Source: Streptomyces bacillaris
GTDB lineage: Bacteria; Actinomycetota; Actinomycetes; Streptomycetales; Streptomycetaceae
Length of the DNA: 64,000 bases
Direction: 5' to 3'
Assembly (NCBI RefSeq): GCF_003268675.1
Contig: NZ_CP029378.1
Span: 1,984,001-2,048,000 of the forward strand
Under the pieces are notes generated by a model. It saw only the letters and a program-made list of their open reading frames with translations. It made no database searches and was not told the origin of the DNA. Below are positions 46,184 to 54,710 of the stretch, in pieces. Each line of letters begins with the position of its first letter. The first letter of the stretch is position 1. The translations under genes and the position numbers were made by a program.

Positions 46184-46591
46184 ATGACCCCGCCACCCGC
46201 CTCACCCGATCCGTACGGCGCACTGCACCACGCGTCGTACGACGGTGAAGGCGACCAGCCGCTGGTTCGCCCCTATGCCATGACCGGCGGCCGGACCCGG
46301 CCGCGTTACCAGCTCGCGATAGAGGCACTGGTCAGCACCACCGCGGACCCGGCGCATCTGGGGACGCTGCTCCCCGAGCACCAGCGGATCTGCCACCTCT
46401 GCCGCGAGGTCAAGTCGGTGGCCGAGGTCTCCGCGCTGCTGTCGATGCCGCTCGGCGTCGCCCGCATCCTCGTGGCGGACCTGGCGGAAGCCGGCATGGT
46501 GGCCATCCACCAGCCGGGCAACGGAGAGGCCGGCGGCGCGCCGGATGTGACACTGCTCGAAAGGGTGCTCAGTGGACTTCGCAAGCTCTAG
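46184..46591 (+). CDS. cvnC1: CvnC1, DUF742 protein
   Basis: The 135-residue protein has the DUF742 core VRPYAMTGGRTRPRYQLAIEALVSTT, PEHQRICHLCREVKSVAEVSALLSMPLGVARILVADLAEAGMVAIHQ, a winged-helix-like fold, and ends LERVLSGLRKL. GGAGGATTC precedes the ATG. It overlaps cvnD1 by 20 bp, so translation is coupled. It is shorter at the N-terminus than CvnC2, which has a Gln/Pro-rich extension. Confidence 0.93.
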   Translation: MTPPPASPDPYGALHHASYDGEGDQPLVRPYAMTGGRTRPRYQLAIEALVSTTADPAHLGTLLPEHQRICHLCREVKSVAEVSALLSMPLGVARILVADLAEAGMVAIHQPGNGEAGGAPDVTLLERVLSGLRKL

Positions 46592-47153
46592 CGGCGGGAC
46601 GGCTCGCGCCACTACCTCGGCGAAGATCGTGGTGGCGGGCGGCTTCGGCGTGGGTAAGACCACGTTTGTCGGTGCCGTTTCGGAGATCAATCCGCTGCGC
46701 ACCGAAGCCGTGATGACGTCCGCCTCCGCGGGCATCGACGACCTCACCCACACCGGGGACAAGACCACCACGACGGTGGCCATGGACTTCGGCCGCATCA
46801 CGCTCGACCAGGACCTGATCCTGTACCTCTTCGGTACGCCCGGCCAGGACCGCTTCTGGTTCATGTGGGACGACCTGGTCCGCGGCGCCATCGGCGCCGT
46901 CGTCCTCGTCGACACCCGCCGCCTCGCCGACTGCTTCCCCGCCGTCGACTACTTCGAAAACAGCGGCCTCCCCTTCGTCATCGCCCTCAACGGCTTCGAC
47001 GGACACCAGCCCTACACCCCCGACGAAGTACGCGAGGCCCTGCAGATCGGACCGGACGCGCCCATCATCACGACGGACGCGCGGCACCGCGCGGACGCAA
47101 AGAGCGGCCTGATCACCCTGGTCGAGCACGCTCTGATGGCACGCCTGAAGTAG
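46572..47153 (+). CDS. cvnD1: CvnD1, Ras-like small GTPase
   Basis: The 193-residue GTPase has P-loop GGFGVGKTTFVGAVSE (about residues 23-38), switch-region motif MDFGRITLDQDLILYLFGTPGQDRFWFMW, and VIALNGFDGHQPYTPDE in place of the usual NKxD, with Asn and Asp arranged as N-G-F-D. It is the output GTPase of the conservon. About 386 bp of the gene (46641-47026) are almost identical to cvnD2. Confidence 0.94.
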   Translation: MDFASSSGGTARATTSAKIVVAGGFGVGKTTFVGAVSEINPLRTEAVMTSASAGIDDLTHTGDKTTTTVAMDFGRITLDQDLILYLFGTPGQDRFWFMWDDLVRGAIGAVVLVDTRRLADCFPAVDYFENSGLPFVIALNGFDGHQPYTPDEVREALQIGPDAPIITTDARHRADAKSGLITLVEHALMARLK

Positions 47154-47207
47154 TCCCGACAAGTAGGCGTAAGTCGTTTTTGCCATACGGAAGTTGTTGT
47201 AGTCACG

Positions 47208-47245
47208 CGGGGGCGGCCTGTGTCGTTTGACACGATCCGCCCCCG
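47208..47245 (+). terminator. First terminator-like hairpin after cvnD1
   Basis: A 9-bp outer stem cgggggcgg/ccgcccccg encloses an inner gtgtc/gacac hairpin with a GTTT loop. Lies 55 bp after the cvnD1 stop codon. Confidence 0.7.
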
Positions 47246-47321
47246 TGTTCATAACATTTCGACAGAGAATTGCCCCCGCGCCACCACCCGACGCATCCAC
47301 ACGGTGCCACTGCGCTCACAT

Positions 47322-47350
47322 GAGCCCCGCCTTTTGACGGGGCTCGCTCT
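47322..47350 (+). terminator. Second terminator-like hairpin before conservon 2
   Basis: Stem gagccccg/cggggctc with an 8-nt loop, followed by gctctttatg. With the hairpin at 47208 it suggests conservon 1 is closed off from conservon 2. Confidence 0.6.
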
Positions 47351-47516
47351 TTATGCCCGTTTTATCTGAGGCGTGGGCCACTCGGAATGATCGATTCCGA
47401 GTGTTTGGAAGGGGGCCCGTCCCCGTGCTGCAATTCGTCGAACTCCCGAGTAGTTACGGCCCTGAACGAATAATCCGGCACAACGTAGGTGCCGACGCCG
47501 AGAGGTTGTTGGTCGA

Positions 47517-50500
47517 GTGAGGCGAAGCAACGAGGGCTCCGCGGTGCAGCCCGAGCGGGGCAACTTCACCCCGCCGTCGCATGCTGCGGCATCGCCTGCA
47601 CAGGCGCCCGAGCCGGAGCCGGCCGCCGGCAGCACCAGCCCGTTCTCCCCGCGCAACTGGCGGGTGGCCACCCGGCTGAACGCGATTCTCCTGATCCCGG
47701 TCGTCGTCGGCCTGATCATGGGCGGCTTCCAGGTGAAGGGATCCATCGACACCTGGAGCGAGGCGCAGGAGGCCGAGAAGATCGCGCGCGTCGTCCGCGC
47801 CGCCTCGGACTACGGTCAGGCGCTGCTCAACGAGCGTGACCTCACCGCCCAGCCGCTGCTCTCCGGCGACCGGGACGCCGACATCGTCGAGCAGTCCCGG
47901 GCCACCACGGACGAGGCGCGGGCCGCCTTCGACGCCGCGGTGAAGGAGATGCCCGCCAAGCCGGGTCTCGAGCGCCGCCTCAAGCTCTTCAAGAACGAGG
48001 AGCCCAAGCTCCCCGAGCTGCGCAAGGCCGCCTACTCGCAGGCGCTGGACCCGGTGAAGACCGAAGAGGGCTACACCCAGGTCCAGCACCAGCTGATGCA
48101 GTTCGCCAACGAACTCGGCCTCGGCACCGGCAACATCACCAGCTACGGCCGCACCGTCTACGCGCTGGAGCTGTCCAAGGCTGCAGAATCGCTTCAGCGC
48201 TCGATCGGCATGCACCTGCTGGTGCGCCCGAGCAAGAAGCCCGGCACCTACGACGAGCAGGTCAAGGCCTTCGGCTCGTACAACTACCTGGAGCAGATCG
48301 CCCTCGCCGAGTTCAACGCCGGCGGCACCCAGGCCGACGTGGACCGGCTCAAGCAGGTCATGGCGGGCAAGGCCGAGGAGGGCGCCAAGCAGCTCAAGAC
48401 GGCCCGGGAGCAGGCCGAGGCCGCGGGCCAGGACTTCGTGGCCCCGCCGAGCATCGACGGTTCGGTCTACGACGGCATGGTCCAGCAGATCGGGCGGGGC
48501 CAGACCCCCGAGGAGCTGGCGAAGAAGGGCATCACGCCCGAGACCTGGATGGCCGCCGCGACCGCCAAGTTCGAGGGGTACGCGACGGTCGAGAAGGACC
48601 TCGTCGACAAGGCGGTGAACGAGGCCGCCGAGATCTCCTCCGACGCCAAGTCCGACGCCATCGTCAACGGCCTGATCGTCGTGATCGCCCTGCTGGCCGC
48701 CTTCCTGCTGGCCGGGCTCATGGCCCGCCAGATGAGCCACTCGATGCGCCGGCTGCGTACCGCCGCGTTCTCCATCGCGGAGCAGCGGCTGCCCACCCTC
48801 GTCGACCAGCTCTCCCGTACGGAGCCGGGCCGGGTCGACACCCGGGTGCAGCCCATCCCGATCAACACGCAGGACGAGATCGGCGAGGTCGCCCGCGCCT
48901 TCGACCAGGTGCACCGCGAGGCCGTCCGGCTCGCCGCCGAGCAGGCCATGCTGCGGGGCAACGTCAACGCGATCTTCACCAACCTCTCGCGCCGCAACCA
49001 GTCACTCATCGAGGGCCAGCTGACCCTGATCACCGACCTGGAGAACAACGAGGCCGACCCGGACCAGCTGGAGAGCCTCTTCAAGCTGGACCACCTGGCC
49101 ACCCGTATGCGGCGGAACGGCGAGAACCTCCTCATCCTCGCGGGCGAGGAGCCCGGCCGCCGCTGGGACCAGCCGGTGCCGCTGGTGGACGTCCTGCGCG
49201 CCGCCTCCTCCGAGGTGGAGTCGTACGAGCGCATCGAGCTGTCCGGGGTCCCGGAGGCCGAGATCCACGGCCGGGCCGTCACCGACCTCGTGCACCTGCT
49301 GGCCGAGCTGCTGGAGAACGCCACCACGTTCTCCTCGCCGCAGACCAAGGTCCGGGTCACCGCGACCCGGCTGCCCGACGGCCGGGTGATGGTCGAGATC
49401 CACGACAAGGGCATCGGCCTCACCGCCGAGGACTTCGCCGACATCAACCACAAGCTGGCCAACCCGCCGACCGTGGACGCGGCGGTCTCCCAGCGCATGG
49501 GCCTGTTCGTGGTCGGCCGGCTCGCCGACCGGCACGGCATCCGGGTCCAGCTCCGCCCCTCGGGCGAGCAGGCCGGGACGACGTCGCTGGTCATGCTCCC
49601 GGACGCGATCACCCACGGTGGTGGTGGCGACTCCCTGGACGGGCACGACGACTTCACCGTCTCCTCGATCATTCCCGAGCAGCAGAACTCCTTCGAGCCG
49701 GCCCCGCAGCACGGCCGCATGCGCACCGCGGCGGAGCTGGGCTTCGACGACTCGCGCTACGAGGCCCCGGCGGACCCGAACCAGCTGGACCCGGTCAACC
49801 GCTCGCTGATGCGCGAGGAGCGCCGGGCGGCGCTGGAGGCCCAGACCGGCACCGGCTCCCCTTTCCCGGACGGCTCCGCCCAGGAGCAGCAGGGGTACGG
49901 CCAGGAGGGGTACGCCCAGGACCAGTACGCCGGGCAGGACGCGTACGCCGACGGCTCGCAGGGGTACGCCCAGGAGTCCTACGGCCAGGACCAGTACAGC
50001 CAGGAGCAGTACGGCCAGAACGCCGCGCAGCAGCAGGAGCAGGCCGCGTACAACGGCTCCTACGAGCAGCAGGGGTACGGCACCGAGGACGGCTACCCGC
50101 AGCAGCAGGAGCAGAACGGGTCCCCGGCGCAGCCCCAGGAGGGGTACGCGGAACCGGCATATGCCGCTCCGGAGAACCCGCAGGACCCGTACGCCGCCGA
50201 CCGGTACGCTGCCCCGACCGACCAGTCCCACCAGGACGACTGGCCTGTTCAGAGCGGTTTCCAGAACACTTTTGAGCCGGTTCGGCAGGCTGAGGCGGAT
50301 TCTGTTCCGAGCGTTCCCGCACCGTCGCAGGAGCGCGTAGGCTTCGAACGTCCGGGATCCGACCCGAACGCCGACCACGAGCTGACCGAAGCCGGTCTGC
50401 CCCGCCGCGGCGGTGCGCAGCACTGGCAGCCGGGCAGCCGTGGCAGCGAGAAGCCCGCTCCCCTTCCGCAGCGGCAGCCGCAGCGGGAAGAGCGGCAGGC

Positions 50501-50798
50501 CCCGCAGACGGACGGGGACGGTTCCGACGACTGGCGCTCGACGAACGACGAGCGCTGGGAGCGGGCCGAGAAGCTCCGTGAGCCGAAGGCGGGCGGAATC
50601 ACCCCCTCCGGCCTCCCCCGGCGCGTGCCCAAGGCCAACCTGGTCGAGGGCACGGCGGAGCAGACCCAGCAGGGCGGCCCACAGGTCTCCCGCGCCCCCG
50701 AGGACGTCCGCGGCAGGTTGAGCAACCTGCGGCGGGGCATTCAGCGGGGACGCAACGCGGGGTCGGACACCAGTAACACCTACAACCAGGAGCGTTAG
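47517..50798 (+). CDS. cvnA2: CvnA2, histidine-kinase-like membrane sensor of conservon 2
   Basis: The 1093-residue paralogue of CvnA1 has a first membrane segment near residue 50-70 (TRLNAILLIPVVVGLIMGGF), an extracytoplasmic helical sensor region, a second membrane segment near 383-405 (IVNGLIVVIALLAAFLLAGLMA), and dimerisation/ATPase regions LFKLDHLATRMRRNGENLLILAGEEPG, HLLAELLENATTFSSP and DKGIGLTAEDF. The tail (from about 705) differs from CvnA1. It contains Tyr/Gln/Glu repeats of the YGQEGYAQDQY type (about residues 790-860). GTG at 47517 with GAGAGG upstream. Confidence 0.92.
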   Translation: MRRSNEGSAVQPERGNFTPPSHAAASPAQAPEPEPAAGSTSPFSPRNWRVATRLNAILLIPVVVGLIMGGFQVKGSIDTWSEAQEAEKIARVVRAASDYGQALLNERDLTAQPLLSGDRDADIVEQSRATTDEARAAFDAAVKEMPAKPGLERRLKLFKNEEPKLPELRKAAYSQALDPVKTEEGYTQVQHQLMQFANELGLGTGNITSYGRTVYALELSKAAESLQRSIGMHLLVRPSKKPGTYDEQVKAFGSYNYLEQIALAEFNAGGTQADVDRLKQVMAGKAEEGAKQLKTAREQAEAAGQDFVAPPSIDGSVYDGMVQQIGRGQTPEELAKKGITPETWMAAATAKFEGYATVEKDLVDKAVNEAAEISSDAKSDAIVNGLIVVIALLAAFLLAGLMARQMSHSMRRLRTAAFSIAEQRLPTLVDQLSRTEPGRVDTRVQPIPINTQDEIGEVARAFDQVHREAVRLAAEQAMLRGNVNAIFTNLSRRNQSLIEGQLTLITDLENNEADPDQLESLFKLDHLATRMRRNGENLLILAGEEPGRRWDQPVPLVDVLRAASSEVESYERIELSGVPEAEIHGRAVTDLVHLLAELLENATTFSSPQTKVRVTATRLPDGRVMVEIHDKGIGLTAEDFADINHKLANPPTVDAAVSQRMGLFVVGRLADRHGIRVQLRPSGEQAGTTSLVMLPDAITHGGGGDSLDGHDDFTVSSIIPEQQNSFEPAPQHGRMRTAAELGFDDSRYEAPADPNQLDPVNRSLMREERRAALEAQTGTGSPFPDGSAQEQQGYGQEGYAQDQYAGQDAYADGSQGYAQESYGQDQYSQEQYGQNAAQQQEQAAYNGSYEQQGYGTEDGYPQQQEQNGSPAQPQEGYAEPAYAAPENPQDPYAADRYAAPTDQSHQDDWPVQSGFQNTFEPVRQAEADSVPSVPAPSQERVGFERPGSDPNADHELTEAGLPRRGGAQHWQPGSRGSEKPAPLPQRQPQREERQAPQTDGDGSDDWRSTNDERWERAEKLREPKAGGITPSGLPRRVPKANLVEGTAEQTQQGGPQVSRAPEDVRGRLSNLRRGIQRGRNAGSDTSNTYNQER

Positions 50799-50799
50799 T

Positions 50800-51222
50800 G
50801 TGAGCCCGATGAGCCAGGCGGCGCAGAATCTGAACTGGTTGATCACCAACTTCGTGGACAACACCCCCGGGGTGTCGCACACGGTGGTGGTCTCCGCCGA
50901 CGGACTCCTGCTGGCCATGTCCGAAGGATTCCCGCGCGACCGCGCCGACCAGCTGGCGGCCGTCGCCTCCGGTCTGACGTCGCTGACCGCGGGCGCCTCC
51001 CGGATCTTCGAGGGCGGGGCGGTGAACCAGACCGTCGTGGAGATGGAGCGGGGATTCCTCTTCATCATGTCCATCTCGGACGGTTCGTCGCTGGCCGTGC
51101 TCGCCCACCCGGACGCCGACATCGGTCTGGTCGGGTACGAGATGGCCCTTCTGGTCGACCGCGCGGGCAGTGTTCTGACCCCGGACCTCCGCGCCGAGCT
51201 TCAGGGAAGTCTTCTTAACTAG
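50800..51222 (+). CDS. cvnB2: CvnB2, roadblock/LC7-domain protein
   Basis: The 140-residue protein differs from CvnB1 at only a few positions. GTG start 1 bp after the cvnA2 stop, with CAGGAGCG upstream. A stretch of about 80 bp (starting near 50917) is identical in DNA to cvnB1. Expected to pair with CvnD2 and the CvnA2 complex. Confidence 0.94.
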   Translation: MSPMSQAAQNLNWLITNFVDNTPGVSHTVVVSADGLLLAMSEGFPRDRADQLAAVASGLTSLTAGASRIFEGGAVNQTVVEMERGFLFIMSISDGSSLAVLAHPDADIGLVGYEMALLVDRAGSVLTPDLRAELQGSLLN

Positions 51223-51312
51223 TAAACAGACAGTGCGTTTCTCGCCACCGCACCATAAGGTGCGGTGGCGCGGCCCCACTGGGATCGGCGACCGGCAGTC
51301 GGAGGAGGAAAC

Positions 51313-51945
51313 GTGGCAGCACCCACAGGCGGACACCCATACGAGGGTGAGCAGAGGGTTTCGGGTGAGCACGGTGACGACCGTTTCGGCTTCCCCGCCG
51401 CATCCGGCGGCCAGGCCCCGGGGAGTCCGTATCAGCCATATCAGCAGCCGCAGCAGCAACAGGGCGCGCAGGGTCCCGAGTGGCCCCAGCAGCAGCCGAA
51501 TTCGCCGTGGCCGCAGCAGCAACAGCGGTACGATGCGCCCCGGCAGTCCCGTCCGCAGCCGGGGCAGCAGCGGCGGGCTCCCGAGCCCGCCAAGCCCGCC
51601 GCGCACAATCCGCTGGTCCGTCCGTACGCCATGACCGGCGGCCGGACCCGGCCGCGTTACCAGCTCGCCATCGAGGCACTGGTCAGCACCACGGCCGATC
51701 CGTCCCGGCTGCAAGGGCAGTTGCCCGAGCACCAGCGGATCTGCCGGCTCTGCATCGAGATCAAGTCGGTCGCCGAGGTTTCGGCGCTGCTCTCGATCCC
51801 CCTCGGCGTTGCCCGGATCCTCGTCGCCGACCTGGCCGAGGCCGGACTCGTCGCTATCCATCAGCCCGGCGGCGACGAGGCCGCCGGCGGCCAGCCAGAT
51901 GTGACACTGCTCGAAAGGGTGCTCAGTGGACTTCGCAAGCTCTAG
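51313..51945 (+). CDS. cvnC2: CvnC2, DUF742 protein with Gln/Pro-rich N-terminus
   Basis: The 210-residue protein has a C-terminal DUF742 core (VRPYAMTGGRTRPRYQLAIEALVSTTADPSRLQ through LERVLSGLRKL) and an N-terminal extension of about 95 residues rich in Gln, Pro and Gly that CvnC1 lacks. The GTG at 51313 has an excellent GGAGGAGGAAAC site. It overlaps cvnD2 by 20 bp. Confidence 0.93.
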   Translation: MAAPTGGHPYEGEQRVSGEHGDDRFGFPAASGGQAPGSPYQPYQQPQQQQGAQGPEWPQQQPNSPWPQQQQRYDAPRQSRPQPGQQRRAPEPAKPAAHNPLVRPYAMTGGRTRPRYQLAIEALVSTTADPSRLQGQLPEHQRICRLCIEIKSVAEVSALLSIPLGVARILVADLAEAGLVAIHQPGGDEAAGGQPDVTLLERVLSGLRKL

Positions 51946-52507
51946 CGGCGGAGCGGCCCGCTCCACTACCTCGGCGAAGATCGTGGTGGCAGGGGGCTTC
52001 GGCGTGGGTAAGACCACGTTTGTCGGTGCCGTTTCGGAGATCAATCCGCTGCGCACCGAAGCCGTGATGACGTCCGCCTCCGCGGGCATCGACGACCTCA
52101 CCCACACCGGGGACAAGACCACCACGACGGTGGCCATGGACTTCGGCCGCATCACCCTGGACCAGGACCTGATCCTGTACCTCTTCGGTACGCCCGGCCA
52201 GGACCGCTTCTGGTTCATGTGGGACGACCTGGTCCGCGGCGCCATCGGCGCCGTCGTCCTCGTCGACACCCGCCGCCTCGCCGACTGCTTCCCCGCCGTC
52301 GACTACTTCGAAAACAGCGGCCTCCCCTTCGTCATCGCCCTCAACGGCTTCGACGGACACCAGCCCTACACCCCCGACGAGGTGCGGGAAGCGCTCCAGA
52401 TCGGGCCGGACACCCCGATCCTGACGACGGACGCCCGCCACCGCGCCGACGCCAAGAGCGCGCTCATCACGCTGGTCGAGCACGCCCTGATGGCCCGCCT
52501 GCGTTAG
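51926..52507 (+). CDS. cvnD2: CvnD2, Ras-like small GTPase
   Basis: The 193-residue GTPase is nearly identical to CvnD1 (about seven differences, mostly near both ends), with the same P-loop GGFGVGKTTF and GTPGQDRFWFMW switch motif. The DNA from 51995 to 52380 has about two mismatches to cvnD1. Starts at GTG inside the cvnC2 end. Confidence 0.94.
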   Translation: MDFASSSGGAARSTTSAKIVVAGGFGVGKTTFVGAVSEINPLRTEAVMTSASAGIDDLTHTGDKTTTTVAMDFGRITLDQDLILYLFGTPGQDRFWFMWDDLVRGAIGAVVLVDTRRLADCFPAVDYFENSGLPFVIALNGFDGHQPYTPDEVREALQIGPDTPILTTDARHRADAKSALITLVEHALMARLR

Positions 52508-52530
52508 GACGCCTCGCGGTACGTACGCGA

Positions 52531-52565
52531 AAGGGCCCCGCACTCCTGAGGAGTGCGGGGCCCTT
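52531..52565. terminator. Terminator between conservon 2 and accE
   Basis: A perfect 16-bp stem (aagggccccgcactcc / ggagtgcggggccctt) with a 3-nt loop, 23 bp after the cvnD2 stop and 20 bp from the accE stop; it serves both strands. Confidence 0.88.
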
Positions 52566-52585
52566 CTCGTAACGCCTCTTGAGCG

Positions 52586-52789
52586 TCAGCCCTGCCAGCT
52601 GTGCGGGGCGCGGAAGCCCGGGGTGCGCTCCAGACGGCGCCAGCCGGCCGTGTCGCGGCCCCGGCGGGCGGGGGCGGCGGGCTGGGCGGCGGCGCGGGCC
52701 ATCAGGACGGCGGTGATGGCCGCCAGCTCCTCGGGGTCGGCGTGCCCCTTCTCGACGCGCAGGACGGACTCGGCGGAAGTCAGGCTCAT
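52586..52789 (-). CDS. accE: Acyl-CoA carboxylase epsilon subunit
   Basis: The 67-residue protein begins MSLTSAESVLRVEKGHADPEELAAITAVLMARAA, the short conserved core of actinobacterial AccE/PccE subunits, then a basic linker and the C-terminal TAGWRRLERTPGFRAPHSWQG. It lies 70 bp downstream of accB and is co-transcribed. The subunit stabilises the alpha-beta carboxylase complex. Confidence 0.9.
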   Translation of the reverse strand: MSLTSAESVLRVEKGHADPEELAAITAVLMARAAAQPAAPARRGRDTAGWRRLERTPGFRAPHSWQG

Positions 52790-52859
52790 GGCGGGGTGTC
52801 TCCGTCTTCTCGGCAGGTGTCGTGGACCGTGCGGCGGATCGCGCCGTCGCGGTGGGCGA

Positions 52860-54446
52860 CTACTGCGGCGGGTTGCCGTGCTTGCGGGACGGCAGGTCGG
52901 CGTGCTTGGTGCGGAGCATGGCGAGCGAGGCGATGAGCACCTCGCGGGTCTCGGCGGGGTCGATGACGTCGTCGACGAGGCCGCGCTCGGCCGCGTAGTA
53001 GGGGTGCATCAGCTCGGCCTTGTACTCCTTGACCATGCGGGTGCGCATGGCCTCGGGGTCCTCGGCCTCGGCGATCTGGCGGCGGAAGATCACGTTGGCG
53101 GCACCTTCGGCGCCCATGACCGCGATCTCGTTGGTGGGCCAGGCGTAGGTGAGGTCGGCCCCGATGGACTGGGAGTCCATGACGATGTACGCGCCTCCGT
53201 AGGCCTTCCGCAGGATCAGGGAGATCCGGGGGACGGTGGCGTTGCAGTAGGCGTACAGAAGCTTCGCGCCGTGCCGGATGATCCCACCGTGCTCCTGGTC
53301 GACGCCGGGCAGGAAGCCGGGGACGTCCAGAAGGGTGATGATCGGGATGTTGAAGGCGTCACACATCTGGACGAACCTGGCGGCCTTCTCGGACGCCTCG
53401 ATGTCCAGGACCCCGGCGAGCGCCTGCGGCTGGTTGGCGACGATGCCCACGACCTGGCCGTCCAGGCGGGCCAGCGCGCAGATGATGTTGCGGGCCCAGC
53501 GCTCGTGGATCTCCAGGTAGTCGCCGTCGTCGACGAGCTCCTCGATCACCTGGTGCATGTCGTACGGGCGGTTGCCGTCGGCCGGGACCAGGTCCAGGAG
53601 CACGTCGCTGCGGCGGTCGGCCGGGTCGTCGCTCGGGGCGGTCGGCGGGTTCTCGCGGTTGTTGGAGGGGAGCATCCCGATGAGGTAGCGGACCTCGGCG
53701 ATGCAGGTCTCCTCGTCGTCGTACGCGAAGTGCGCGACGCCCGAGGTCTCGGCGTGCACGTCCGCGCCGCCGAGGCCGTTCTGGGTGATCTCCTCACCGG
53801 TGACCGCCTTGACGACGTCCGGACCGGTGATGAACATCTGCGAGGTCTCACGGACCATGAACACGAAGTCGGTGAGCGCCGGGCTGTAGGCCGCGCCGCC
53901 CGCACACGGGCCGAGCATCACACTGATCTGCGGGATGACACCCGAGGCCCGCGTGTTGCGCTGGAAGATCCCGCCGTACCCGGCGAGCGCCGAAACGCCC
54001 TCCTGGATACGGGCGCCCGCGCCGTCGTTCAGCGACACCAGCGGCGCACCGGCCGAGATGGCCATGTCCATGATCTTGTGGATCTTCGTGGCATGGGCCT
54101 CGCCCAGCGCCCCGCCGAAGATCCGGAAGTCGTGCGCGTAGACGAAGACCGTGCGGCCCTCGACCGTGCCCCAGCCGGTGATGACACCGTCCGTGTACGG
54201 CTTCTTCGCCTCCAGGCCGAACCCGGTGGCCCGGTGGCGGCGGAGCTGCTCGACCTCCTTGAACGAGCCCGGGTCGAGCAGCAGCTCGATGCGCTCGCGG
54301 GCGGTCAGCTTGCCCTTGGCGTGCTGCGCCTGGGTCGCGCGCTCGCTCGGGCCGCGCCGGGCCTGCTCGCGCAGGGCCAGCAGTTCGGCCACCCGGCCAC
54401 GCGTGTCGCTCGGCTGCTCACCCTGGGTTTCGTCCACAACGGTCAT
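52860..54446 (-). CDS. accB: Acyl-CoA carboxylase carboxyltransferase (beta) subunit AccB
   Basis: This 528-residue subunit transfers carboxyl from carboxybiotin to acetyl-/propionyl-CoA. Motifs: LLDPGSFKEVEQLRRHRATGFGL, ISAGAPLVSLNDGAGARIQEGVSALAGYGGIF, GPCAGGAAYSPALTDFVFMV, and GGAYIVMDSQSIGADLTYAWPT. The residue in GGAYIVM, about 421, is Ile, where PccB has Asp; this position was reported to switch acetyl- against propionyl-CoA use in S. coelicolor. The biotin-carrying alpha subunit (AccA) is not in this window. ATG at 54446. Confidence 0.96.
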   Translation of the reverse strand: MTVVDETQGEQPSDTRGRVAELLALREQARRGPSERATQAQHAKGKLTARERIELLLDPGSFKEVEQLRRHRATGFGLEAKKPYTDGVITGWGTVEGRTVFVYAHDFRIFGGALGEAHATKIHKIMDMAISAGAPLVSLNDGAGARIQEGVSALAGYGGIFQRNTRASGVIPQISVMLGPCAGGAAYSPALTDFVFMVRETSQMFITGPDVVKAVTGEEITQNGLGGADVHAETSGVAHFAYDDEETCIAEVRYLIGMLPSNNRENPPTAPSDDPADRRSDVLLDLVPADGNRPYDMHQVIEELVDDGDYLEIHERWARNIICALARLDGQVVGIVANQPQALAGVLDIEASEKAARFVQMCDAFNIPIITLLDVPGFLPGVDQEHGGIIRHGAKLLYAYCNATVPRISLILRKAYGGAYIVMDSQSIGADLTYAWPTNEIAVMGAEGAANVIFRRQIAEAEDPEAMRTRMVKEYKAELMHPYYAAERGLVDDVIDPAETREVLIASLAMLRTKHADLPSRKHGNPPQ

Positions 54447-54625
54447 GCATCGACCCTACGAACCCCGACCCAGAAATCGTGCCGTCGACTCCGTACAGTC
54501 TCCTGCCCGGTTTCGTGGTGGGAGTCAACAGAACCATCCCGCCGTGCAGGCGATCCACCAGCGAAACGCCGCCCCGTGTTGTGTGAACCCCACAAAGGGC
54601 CCGGTGTGCCGTGGGCCACACACCC

Positions 54626-54651
54626 CTGAGGGGGCCCGAAGGCCCCCTCAG
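54626..54651. terminator. Hairpin between accB and the GH101 gene
   Basis: A perfect 11-bp stem (ctgagggggcc / ggccccctcag) with a CGAA tetraloop, 60 bp after the GH101 stop on the minus strand. Probably terminates the glycosidase transcript. Confidence 0.75.
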
Positions 54652-54710
54652 TATGGCCCAGCAATGTTCAGCCCGGCGCCACCGCGCCGCGGCCGCTGTT
54701 CGACGGGGGT

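Larger units (their letters stand above)
47154..47516. other. Intergenic region between conservon 1 and conservon 2
   Basis: The 363 bp hold two hairpins (47208-47245 and 47322-47345) and then, from about 47360 to 47500, a mildly AT-richer section that probably carries the cvnA2 promoter. No gene is visible. Confidence 0.5.
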
